Positions 11,366-21,040 of a stretch of DNA of 64,000 nt are shown piece after piece. The notes beneath the pieces were generated by a model. It did no database searches, was not told the DNA's origin, and worked only from the letters and a program-made list of their open reading frames with translations. The stretch is from Isoetes taiwanensis. Its lineage: Eukaryota > Streptophyta > Lycopodiopsida > Isoetales > Isoetaceae. Position numbers and translations under genes: made by a program. Position 1 is the stretch's first letter; every line of letters begins with the position of its first letter. The stretch covers positions 2,016,947-2,080,946 of the forward strand of contig JAJEKV010000063.1 in NCBI GenBank assembly GCA_021234155.1. The letters run 5' to 3'.

Positions 11366-11775
11366 GTAATGTTTCTTAACTACCCCCGCCTAACCAATTG
11401 GCTAAAATATCTAGATGTTTATGGGAAATCTTATGGTGTGTCAGGGAATGGCATAACAAGATCTACCCAAGTGGTCTTCCATGGATCTGAGACAATCTTT
11501 ACCACTAGAGCTATGCTTATCCTTGAGCATCAGAAAACCATAAACCACACCATCCCCATGGTGTCGAAGACCAAGTCAAGTTTATCACGGTATCCAAGTC
11601 ATACATGGCTCCATGGAGACTCAAACTCGATCCCTCGCTCGAATACCAAATGTAATGTTTCTTAGTCACCATGTCTAACCAACTCTCCAAAACATCCAGG
11701 TGATTATGGGAAATTCGTCCGACCCTCTTACGGTGGTGTCAAGAAAGGGGTACTCGAGCGGTTTCCCATGGGTTT
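11366..11775 (-). mobile_element. Possible TRIM-type miniature LTR element
   Basis: Two related blocks of about 120 bp (about 11,366-11,490 and 11,650-11,775) share TGTAATGTTTCTTA, a CTAACCAA segment, TATGGGAAAT, GGTGTCA and CCATGG. On the minus strand the right-hand block ends in AAGAAACATTACA and is followed by TGGTATTCGAGC. This is one step away from TGGTATCAGAGC, the usual primer-binding site complementary to initiator tRNA-Met. The internal part is only about 150 bp with no ORF. Size, repeats and primer site fit a TRIM. No polypurine tract or target duplication was found; a tRNA-derived SINE is the alternative. Confidence 0.4.
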
Positions 11776-11928
11776 ATTATAAAAGCTACTTGATACACCA
11801 CAAGAAAGAGGAAGCAAACGAAGGGGCTGAAGGCCTAGCAATTTCCTCCTGTTTCTCTTGCACCTCCTGATTAGACAGTACAGGACAAATAATAGTCTAT
11901 GGGACGAAGCTAGAGAAATCATCTGCAA

Positions 11929-11957
11929 AAATAGAATAGAATAGAATAGAATACAGT
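11929..11957 (+). repeat. (AATAG)n microsatellite
   Basis: Five AATAG units. On the minus strand this is a (CTATT)n run, as expected for the 3' tail of a LINE lying at 11.96-12.5 kb. That link is inferred, not proved. Confidence 0.8.
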
Positions 11958-12409
11958 TATAGTCCTTAGTGCCATGAGGCCACTGGACTTATGTAGCATA
12001 TGTGAGCTCCCCTTTTGGGTCGTTACAAGCAGGACACACTGGTGTAATATAGCCCCTTTGTAGGCTTATCTTAGTCCTATATGATACCCGTACCCCGCTT
12101 ATATTTGGCTTCATGGCCATGCGAGAGTGCTTCGCTATCACCAGCTTTGAGCTGTACACATTGTGGGTTCCACTGTCCCCCCTTTAATAGTAGGTCAAAT
12201 TATGAATCCTTAGTTTTAGTGCACCAGAGCTCGAATATGGAGATGAGGCACCAGCCAGCAGGTTGTACCCGCTCTTTCCTGGTGGTCGGTCGGAGGTCCC
12301 CCTCACTGTCCCGACACTTAGCTCCTTTCCTTTTTCTACTATTAAGGCGCATAGTCTTGGTGCCCAATAATGATGTCCAGCGGCAACAAAGTCGCACTGA
12401 CCTGAACTA

Positions 12410-12498
12410 CATTAGTGAGCCGATTACTATCAGGATTAAACAACCCCGTCCCGAAGGGTTTTCGAGGCAAAACCTTAATAGTAATGGGCTCACTAATG
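12410..12498. repeat. 21-bp inverted repeat around a 47-bp centre
   Basis: The left arm (12,410-12,430) starts CATTAGTGAGCC. The right arm (12,478-12,498) is its reverse complement with one mismatch. The centre contains GGGTTTTCGAGGCAAAACC (12,456-12,474), which recurs with one change at 60,096-60,114 inside the 3' region of the LINE. The shared sequence suggests a LINE 3'-end structure. Confidence 0.7.
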
Positions 12499-12514
12499 CG
12501 TAATTATTATCAGA

Positions 12515-12665
12515 TCTTTTTTCCATCATTCTGGAGTTTGGATTTTTCTCGTCACCATTTATCCTTTTTCTATCATGTGGATTATGTGGATTTTGGATTT
12601 TTCTCGTTGGCACTCATCCTTTTCCCATCATTCTGGATTTTGAATTTTTCCCGATGCCACTTCCC
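12515..12665 (+). repeat. ~50-bp tandem repeat, three copies
   Basis: Three consecutive units share (T)TTTTC(C/T)ATCAT, then GGA(G/T)TTTGGATTTTTC, then CCA(T/C)T. Non-coding. Confidence 0.65.
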
Positions 12666-12669
12666 CCTT

Positions 12670-13848
12670 GTTTGTTTCCTTCCTATTGTGCAGTATTATG
12701 GCCCCTCTATTTGTGGAAGTAACAACTGAATCATTATCCTTTATTCCTTTATCCTTCTGTACCCGCTGCGAAAATCTTGCTTTCAAATATTTCCTCTTTA
12801 AGATGGGTTGCACATATCACTCACCAAACTCCACAACATCTCTCTTCACAACCCCCCTGCAATATTTGTGCAGCTATTTCATCGTTTTATTGTTCGCTGC
12901 ATATATTTCTAACTCGTTGATCATTTACTAGGATAGCTTCTCAACGGAGCTGCTCACTTAATCACAGACGAACAACCATATAGGGATGTCGCAAGTACTT
13001 CCTATTGATCGCATGAAAGTCCTGGAAGTCCTCCCGAATCCGATGCCAGTGCCAGGGCGGAGCAGAGCTAATGTATCAAAATAGAATTTCAATGTTCTGT
13101 GAAATGTTTGTTCCCCTGTTTATGAGGTGCAAAGTGATCTCTAGCCTTCAGCGAGGAATGGGGCCTTCTGAATCTGCGGTTCCCTACTCAGGTGGCCATA
13201 GCTGTAGGCGTTAATCTCATCTATAAGCTCTGCAAAAAATTCCAGGTAATGCGGTTAGAAGACCACTGAACCCCTTACCGGACCTGGAAACAGAGTGATT
13301 AATTGGCTCAGAGAAGGACTCCAAGTATCCGGGACAAGCAATCAGAGGTAAGGCCACAGAAAACCCTATCAACAAAGAGACATAACACAGAGCCGAACCA
13401 AGCTCTATGGATGGGCAAACAGACTAGACTCTACTGAAACGTATATCCTGCAAACTCAAGAATAACCACTTTGCATCCTATCAACATATATATAAACTTA
13501 AACATGGCCATTTCGAACTCTTAATCAGAGAGACAGAGAATCAAACCCTCCAAGGATCGATGCCTCTAACCTAAAACAGAGCTAGGGTACGAACTTATTG
13601 GAGCTCTTGACACCTTACTCGAAAACTTCATGGGATCCTCCCAAAGCTGGGGTTGGATTGTAGCTTAGAGTGTGCCGATTTCAAACAGCCTTACCACATA
13701 ATTTTCACAACAGTGCTAGCAGCATAGCTCGATGGAGCTGGGCTATGGCAGTCGGCCATGGAAATGGCATGGAAAGCCCTTTTTCCCCTAAACAATCGAA
13801 GACCCGCGCCCATCCTGCGCCCATAGTTATTTATGACCATGGGCATTA
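12670..13848. other. No supported gene
   Basis: Mixed-composition DNA with short frames on both strands. Nothing recognised. It ends at the Helitron insertion point (A at 13,848). Confidence 0.4.
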
Positions 13849-14848
13849 TCTATATATAATAATAAAGGCGTTTTATGATAGTTTGTGCGCGTTTTGGGCC
13901 CTTGATTTTTTGCATTTCAGAACTTCCATTTTAGAGCGTCCGATTTAAAATCAGTTAGAAAGGTTTGTCTTTTCATTATTATGTGCCAGGGCTCCATTCC
14001 GGCATTCCCTTCCATAGTAATGCGTTTTGGATTTATCTACTGTTTAAACTACAATCCTAATTTTGTTCATGTTTACGTTACATCGTGATTTTTTCCTTCT
14101 GTGCAGTCTTAACCGTTTTTCTTTGAAGTCTTTCAACTATCGAATTTGGACGCTTTGCTTTGATTAGGTTTTGAAGTTTAACTCGAAATCCGTATGGGAT
14201 AGCTAATTTTCAAGTCTTCAAGGCAAGAAAATCATAGCTAAATGTCGCTTATGAGTAAAGGTAAATTGACCCTCTTCCTCTAGATTTTGTGATCGGCTGG
14301 TTTTTGGGTTGTGCATGTGTTCAATTGAAAGGAGATCAATCCTTCACAATATGTCCTTCTATTGCGGTTCTGGTATTTTTTTTGATCTCATATTATTCAG
14401 CATTTATCTAGAAGGATGCTTGGCCCAAATGTGGATGCTTGTCGAAAATTTGAAGATTAGAGGTCCTGTTTGGGGAGCTATATTTTTGAAGCAATGCTGG
14501 TTGAAGGGTATGACTTCATTCACATAGGGAGTGGAACATAGAAGTCAGAATTAGAAAGATGCAGTCAGTTGCGTGCATTGGGTAGCTTGGACCATGGCTA
14601 ATGTAATCGACCGAGGCGTAGGACGACTCGACTGTGTTGCAAGCGTAAACACCTAAGTCCCCGGGCTCAATGGTACATTCTCAACTTCTTGCATTTCAAC
14701 ATTTATAATCAGATAATATTGATCTCATTTTGCCTATTTGTGTTAGCCCATAATATTTAGAAGTGAAGTCTAAATACTGATGCAGGATAAAGATTGTAAA
14801 CTGCTGTGGATGGCTGTACAGACAAATTGATCGACAGAGGTTGTTTAC

Positions 14849-15238
14849 CTTTGCGCCTTTAGCAGCCTTGATAATTACATAAGGTACACGATCCCTGACT
14901 GTTGGGGCCGTTGCAGCATCTCTCTGAGATAATGAAACCCGGAAGTCATAAGAGGTTCAACAGTGTGAAAAAGGTACCCTTTGTCCACTGCCACATGTTC
15001 CGCATTCTTTCTGCAAGTTCCACATGAGCAGCTTTCACGGCATAGTCATCCCCCGTCTTTGTCAAGCCCTGCAATAGTTTTGAAGCCCTGCAATAGTTTT
15101 GTCCATACCTTTGTAATAACAAGGAGCGACAAATCCATCCTATTCATTAGCAGGTCAGAAATTGTATTTTTTACATATTGGACTGTTGCAAGAATGTCAC
15201 GGTCCAACAGTATTTTGTATAGGCATTCAGTATATGCT
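14849..15238 (-). pseudogene. POLD1: DNA polymerase delta catalytic subunit fragment captured by Helitron
   Basis: Three minus-strand exons keep gene order and phase. Exon A (15,238-15,109) encodes TISDLLMNRMDLSLLVITK, a signature of the polymerase-delta catalytic subunit. Exon B (15,068-15,000) encodes GLTKTGDDYAVKAAHVELAE. Exon C (14,923-14,849) encodes RDAATAP...RVPYVIIKAAKGAK. Introns with GT-AG borders separate A from B (40 nt, containing a repeat of GGCTTCAAAACTATTGCAG) and precede C; a GT donor follows C. This is only about 65-70 residues of a protein of about 1,100, in the C-terminal part of the polymerase domain, so it cannot be functional by itself. Capture by the surrounding Helitron explains the fragment. 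Confidence 0.88.
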
Positions 15239-15662
15239 CTAAAAGAGACAAAGCTCATTTATGAAGGCCACACTTTTTTGAAGCGTAATTGTTCATGTAT
15301 GTTTCATGCATATATGGTTCATATCATGATCCGCTGTATATTTTGAAGATCTTGGTCCCTTGTATATGTTGACGATCATGCCTTTCATTTTCATTGACGA
15401 ATCCATCCTATTCATTAGCGTGTCGAATTGTATTTTTTACATATTGGACTGTTGCAAGAATGTCACGGTCCAACAGTATTTTGTATAGGCATTCAAGATA
15501 TGCTCTAAAAGAGACAAAGCTCATTTATGTGTTTTTTGAAGCGTAATTGTTCATGTATGTTTCATGCATATATGGTTCATATCATGATCCGCTGTATATT
15601 TTGAAGATCTTGGTCCCTTGTATATGTTGACGATCATGCCTTTCATTTTCATTGACGATCAT
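15125..15662 (+). repeat. ~268-bp tandem duplication inside the Helitron
   Basis: The stretch from about 15,127 to 15,394 is repeated at 15,396-15,662. Shared words include AATCCATCCTATTCATTAGC, TATTGGACTGTTGCAAGAAT and GATCATGCCTTTCATTTTC. Part of POLD1 exon A is thereby duplicated; the second copy is truncated and has indels. Confidence 0.85.
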
Positions 15663-15857
15663 GCCTTTGATGCCATACAAGAAGCTAAAAAAGGTCATTT
15701 AAACTCAATGCCCCCGGGTTGTATCATGTGCCACATTTTGGCTATAGAACAACAGTGAGATGCCGTTGTTCTTGTAAGCCATAACTTCTTGCAAGTGTTT
15801 TTGCTTCTCCATCTTTTTTATCTTGTTTATGTTTATCTCTATTCTTTACAGATCGGG

Positions 15858-16105
15858 GGTCCCGGGTTGGGATGTGCCAACAGAAGAAGAGATGGATTGG
15901 TTTCTAAAAAGCTTCCCTTGTAGCATAGGAAGACTACCATCCTTCTAATGGTGTTGACTATTTCCATCGCTTGCCCGTCAAAAGAATCGTTGCTTTTTTA
16001 CATTTTGGTCCACATATTTGTAGATAGACTAATGCAAGGCTCTCATACATGGTTGCCAAAGCACAAATACCCGAGCTTGATCCAAATCTCTGCCAAAGTA
16101 AGTAT
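15858..16105 (+). pseudogene. Possible captured exons of an unidentified gene
   Basis: After CTTTACAG, a plausible splice acceptor (ending near 15,850), comes an open stretch with GWDVPTEEEMDWFLKSFPC. A frame change near 15,947 leads to DYFHRLPVKRIVAFLHFG and NARLSYMVAKAQIPELDPNL, ending at a possible donor GTAAGT (16,099-16,104). Composition is protein-like but I do not recognise the family. It lies inside the Helitron, so transduplication is likely. Confidence 0.4.
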
Positions 16106-16849
16106 AATATTTATTGGCATGTATTTCTTCCTATAATTTATCCAAATCCCCCCCAAGGGATATGCTCTGCAGTAATGCCAAATGATGCTGGCCTTTGTCT
16201 CTGCGTTGCCTATTCGGGCATAAACATGTCTGATATTGAACAGTATCCCCAGTTTGTATATATTTGTATTCCCAATGTTTCCATTATCTTGTCAGGGCTT
16301 TTATGATTACGATATAGGATTGACATACTTGCTATATATCCTTGTTGTGTATCCTCTAATATGAATCCCTGAATCAATTACAAAAAACAATTACCATCAC
16401 GTTCTTGTCGAGAGTGCCTGCAAATTGTGGGACAACTGCAATGAAATCAAGACAAACTGGAGAGAACAATCATAATGTGTTTAACATGTAACTTAAGAAC
16501 AAAAAACTTACATATAACAGTTTTAAACCATATTTTCATTATTTTCATCGCAGAGGCTTCACGAGATATCGATTTCCTAGATAAATGATTGGATAAAGTG
16601 ATACAAAAGCTTATACAATTGGTTGCTCCTTTGATATTTAACTTATCAGCTCTTAAATCATGTTACATGCCAAACCTGAGACATGTAAGGAGTTTATCTT
16701 CCCTTTTGTTTGTTAAGCTATTATAATAAGTCTCAAACCCAACAAATAATAACTTATATAACTTTGTGATGTTTAAAAAGGGCAGTTTTTCCATGATGTA
16801 TGGGAGTCTATGTAGAAGATGCAGAATATATTTAAACTGCGTGTTTCGC

Positions 16850-17004
16850 ACAGTTCAGGACTAGCATATTGCCATGTCCTCTCCCCAGAGGAAGGATTTA
16901 CATGCAGTACATGGAGCCTTTTATGGTCTTCAAGAATTCAGACATCTTTCTCTGATCCCCAAGTACCAAATAATCCACCTTTCTCCCTATATATTGCATG
17001 CAAG
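16850..17004 (+). pseudogene. Possible captured exon, unknown gene
   Basis: An open frame SGLAYCHVLSPEEGFTCS...DPQVPNNPPFSLYIACK ends at AAG|GTATGA, a usable donor. It is located in the Helitron, downstream of the other captured pieces. No identification. Confidence 0.35.
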
Positions 17005-17845
17005 GTATGATTATTGTAAGCATTAGATACAACAAATATATGTATTTACTTTTAGTAGGGCATACACCTTTGTCATGCAAGTATCCAGCTCTTTGATAAT
17101 TAAAACAGAGATTGCAAGCAAGAGTTGTTCAAAGACCACATGATAGGTAGTTGCTGTACAAGGTCTATCTGTGATCTAGGATCAGATCAAAGATCTAATT
17201 TTGCAGCAGGGGAGCATTCTTGGATTAGGGACCATATGCAGATCATATATTTTATGGATTGAATTCCTCCATAGCATCCAAAGTTTATACAATTTATTTG
17301 AGTGTTGTGTTATTCAAACTTTTTGGAATGACATTTTAAATTATCATTGTACTAGGCTTTATCTAATAATAACAATGCTTGAGAGGTGCTTGCAGTTAAG
17401 CTCATTTGAGGTGTGGTTGACGGTGCATAATAGTACTTGAATGCCATAGATTTTTGGTAGTAATTCTTTTATTTGTATTGATCCACTCATAGCATGGAGT
17501 GCACTTGACTTTCTTCATTTGTTCATGACTCTGATTAAATAGAGCTTGTGGTGACTACATAACATTCTAACACTAACACGTGGGTTTTTGTACATTCATA
17601 TCTTTCTCTCAATCACCTGTGTTTGGGATTTTTAATATAAGATGGGAACTTATAAGATGAGTAAACATTATAGCGACTTAAAGTCCAGTCACGTTGAAAT
17701 ATCCTGCATGAGATGTCTATTCATGCAAGAAGTTTTCTGGAAATTGTGCGGTGGATTCAAACGATGTAGTGTTTGTCTAATCCCTGGGGTTGATTTATAT
17801 GCCTTGCATTCTCCATATATTCATATGTTGTTACGATATGTTATG

Positions 17846-17945
17846 GCAGTAGATGTAATAATAACCTGTGAATGTAGATGTAATAATAAGTTATGGCAGT
17901 AGATGTAATAATAACCTGTGAATGTAGATGTAATAATAACTTGTG
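17846..17945 (+). repeat. Short tandem repeat GTAGATGTAATAATAACCTG
   Basis: Four copies of TGTAGATGTAATAATAA / GCAGTAGATGTAATAATAA within 100 bp, inside the Helitron. Confidence 0.75.
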
Positions 17946-18332
17946 ACTACATTCTTCATGTGCTACATGCATGGAAATAGGGATGGTTTTTTGCTTGTTA
18001 ATAGTTCAACCACATTACCGATCTAATTTTGCATGCTAATTTTCTTAATATATTGCATCAAAAATAAATGGGCTCTTCTAAATACTTTCTAGGGTTTGTG
18101 GGAAATAGGTTTACTCGTAATTCACATTCTATATGTAACATAACTTTATTTACATGCGAATAACAAAGCCAAAGTCCATAATTTCAAGGCCAAATAAAAT
18201 GAAAACAATCAAGATGTAATGCGGCTCTCGCCATGCTCCACACAAATACCATGATTGTATCTTTCCATTAAATTGAGATTAAATAAAAAAACATGCAAAT
18301 ATACCCACAACACTCTAGATGCCCAATGAAAA

Positions 18333-18360
18333 GCCCAGCATCGCTGGGCACTTTTTCTAG
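18333..18360 (+). other. Helitron 3' terminus (hairpin + CTAG)
   Basis: 7-bp stem GCCCAGC/GCTGGGC with loop ATC, a 7-nt spacer and CTAG, then host T at 18,361. The same architecture occurs at 49,812-49,839. Confidence 0.8.
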
Positions 18361-18423
18361 TACAAATATAAAACAAAGAACAGTGGGCATTGACCATTGG
18401 GCATCTATATATATCTATATACA

Positions 18424-18906
18424 AGTTTTTGTACTTTAAATGGGTCTATGAACTATGGTTTACGAAATCTGGGAACAAAATCCAAGATTAAGAGTGACAG
18501 GAATGGTAGCATGCATCCAGTCCAAAGTCATGAAGTTTTAAGCTAAACCCTTTGCTTTATTCGAGGTGTCTTTGGCTCAACGAAATTAAATTGCATCTCC
18601 TCTAACAATGAGCATAGATATTTGGTAAACAGTCTACATGCATCCACACACGTCATTGATAAACAAACTCTGATAAATATTTTGTTCCCTGCTTATGAAC
18701 TTCATTTATTGTCTTATTCTTGATGCGTATCCAATTTTGCAAATTCAACAATCGTACCAAATGTACAAACAAAAAGCTTGTCCTTGACTCCTGGGTCACT
18801 CGATGATAGACATTTCTGTATAGTTATACACTATTTGTAGTTGGAAGGTGCATTTTGTACTATAAATGTGTCCATGAACTATACGAACATCTGGGAATAA
18901 AATCCT
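18424..18906 (+). repeat. Dispersed ~58-bp direct repeat, two copies
   Basis: TTTTGTACT(T/A)TAAATG, GAACTAT and ATCTGGGAA(C/T)AAAATCC occur at 18,426-18,484 and again at 18,850-18,906. Non-coding; probably from a repeat family. Confidence 0.6.
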
Positions 18907-19084
18907 CTACCTATATTAACATGCGTTGTAAGGCCCCAGAATATCATGCCTTACAATTTTGACAATGCTCTAATCCTTGCTTTATGATTACTCTACCACT
19001 GGGTCTTCTCAACCAAGTCCCTTCGCCATTATGCTTTTGATACCTCAAGCTCTTCCATATACCGACAATTCAATCCTCCCATCA

Positions 19085-19920
19085 TCTACCATGTGGGAAG
19101 GAAAGCCACCAACTGGCTAGACCAACCCAACAAGCAACCGTCCCGAGTAGCCGTCGAGCCGAGCAAGAGTGTTGGCCATGTTCACGGCTAAAAGTCTTGG
19201 TCAGACGCCAAGGCCCCGTCGAGCCAAAACGAATGCCAAGGACCAACACCACCCGACAAGGACCACCCACCTTGCCCAAAACCGCTTTCAGAAGTTCACC
19301 ATGTCTCCTCCGACTCGCGGAACCACTTCGGCCAAGACAAGGGGAAGCCGAGCAACCCGGTTGGGAAGCAAAACCACCAATTAGTACAAATCGCGGATCA
19401 CCGAGCCCGCCATCGGGTAACCAGCCGCACTCAGCCCTCCGCCTAAGATCATCGCCGGGCGATGGCGATCCTACCAAAAAGCCTTGAACCAACCGAAGCC
19501 GGCTACCAGCCATTTAGTTCAAACCAACAACCAGCCCAACTAGCCAAGGCTAAGCCGCGCCGATGCCGTCGCACCAACTATCCGCCCTGGGCTAACCGGG
19601 ACAAGCCACCAGCCAAACGTTCCCTCACACGACGTGCACATCACCAACCAACCAACAATGCGAGCCAAACAGACCCGAGCCAACCAACCGTGCCGAAGGA
19701 AGGAGCCAACCAGTCGGGCACAACCCAAGGAGGAACTTGAGTCAGTCACCGGGATGACCAAGCCAAGAAACCAGAGGTGACCAAACCGGTGGAGCCAGCC
19801 AAAACGACCAACGGAACCAACAGGTCGGCTGGGGAGCCGACTAACCGAAGGGACCGAGGGAAGGGGAACCGACCAGTCTTGACCAACCCAAGTTGGGATC
19901 TTAAGTGGGCTTTCTCTCAT
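19085..19920 (-). repeat. GC-rich strand-asymmetric block (no clear gene)
   Basis: About 830 bp dominated on the plus strand by GCCAAG, CCGAGC, ACCAAC and AACCGA words and poor in T. It has sharp borders with A/T-rich flanks and opens long frames on both strands (143 and 126 codons on minus). The translations are low-complexity P/T/N/Q or G/L/R/W strings without a domain, so I do not call a protein. It resembles a decayed satellite or the spacer of a retroelement. Confidence 0.5.
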
Positions 19921-20226
19921 AATTAATTAAAACTTTGTTCAAATATTACTTAAGCTTTGTGTAAACATTACCTCAACAATTTCTTAGAGTAAGATTCTTA
20001 AATATTCTATTCCTGCAAATAGAAAAATCTTTGATGATTTTTCATAGTCGATCGATTATATAAGCCATCATTTTTAAGGCCAATAACATTGCGTGGAAAG
20101 ATTCATTAGATTATCAACAATTTACTTCTCTATTTCACTATATTCCACAGAGGTTTGTTGAAGATTGATCAAAAGTCATTATATTGTATAGGATTGTATC
20201 AAGTTTTAGAGAAAAGAAGAAAGAGA

Positions 20227-20600
20227 CAATTGGTGTTGCACAATGCAAAGGCTTAAGTTACTCGAAACTATGTTCTAAAGGGTTGTATGAAACTATAACA
20301 AAAAGAAGAAATAAACATGAGACAATCGCGAAAATGCAAAGGCATAACTTACTCGAATTCATGATTTGAATGCACATCACCAAGTATGGATTCTAGCAAA
20401 GAAAATGCCATCTTGGTGTTGCACAATGCGAAGGCTTAACTTACTCGAAACCACGTTCCAATGACTATATGAAGCTATAGCGAAAGAAGAAAGAAAAATC
20501 TGACACAAAATGCAAATGCATAACTTACTCGAAATCATGTTCTAAATGCACACAAATTATCGGTTCTTGCAATGAAAATGCCAGCTTGAACAACTCATGC
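20227..20600 (+). repeat. ~185-bp tandem repeat, two copies
   Basis: Units of about 20,229-20,411 and 20,412-20,600 share TTGGTGTTGCACAATGC, AAGGCTTAA(G/C)TTACTCGAAA and GAAAATGCCA. Inside each unit the word GCATAACTTACTCGAA(A)TCATG is repeated again. Confidence 0.75.
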
Positions 20601-20844
20601 TACTGAATGATAATTATCTCAAATAGACCTCGACAAATGCCGGGTGAACTTTAAGTGCACTTTTTAGTAAAACAAAATCTCAAGAATTCAATTGCTAGCA
20701 TTCTAGTTTACATTTTCTTTTAGGACATATTCTTTTTAAGAGTTCTCTTTTCAACCGCAACCAAACAATAATGTAGTATAACCGCAAATTTTTTTCATGA
20801 ATGGAACATGCTCGATCTTACTTATCTTCCCCGTATATACCCCA

Positions 20845-21040
20845 ACATAGATTATCTCCATGTTACCTTTACTATATCCTATGGTGTGCAGTTTGCCACT
20901 AGTGTTACAGGAAAATTATATAAGTTCATCTCTTCAATGTGCTAAAGTGTTATATCCCAATACGGATTATCTCCATGTTACCTTTACTATATCCTATGGC
21001 GTGCAGTTTGCCACTAGTGTTAAAACGTTTGCCACTAGTG
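20845..21040 (+). repeat. ~65-bp direct repeat and GTTTGCCACTAGTGTT repeats
   Basis: GATTATCTCCATGTTACC...TGTGCAGTTTGCCACTAGTG is present at about 20,848-20,904 and 20,965-21,021. A third GTTTGCCACTAGTGTT follows directly. Confidence 0.75.

Larger units (their letters stand above)
13849..18360 (+). mobile_element. Non-autonomous Helitron, 4.5 kb
   Basis: The 5' end is TCTATATATAATAATAAAGG directly after an A (13,848). The 3' end has the hairpin GCCCAGC-ATC-GCTGGGC (18,333-18,349), then ACTTTTT and CTAG (18,357-18,360), directly before a T. This matches the A|TC...CTRR|T layout and near-3' hairpin of Helitrons, which insert between A and T without target duplication. No RepHel transposase is visible, so it is non-autonomous. 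It carries host-gene pieces, notably DNA polymerase delta exons. I paired the ends by orientation and type; the pairing is inferred. Confidence 0.75.

Noticed and set aside
18333-18349. Helitron end reading on the minus strand
   Set aside because: The hairpin is symmetric, but only the plus orientation has the correct spacer followed by CTAG and T; the minus side has a 14-nt spacer and CTAG followed by A.
19082-19920. Long minus-strand ORFs (143 and 126 codons) as genes
   Set aside because: Both strands are open because of strong base bias; the translations are low-complexity.
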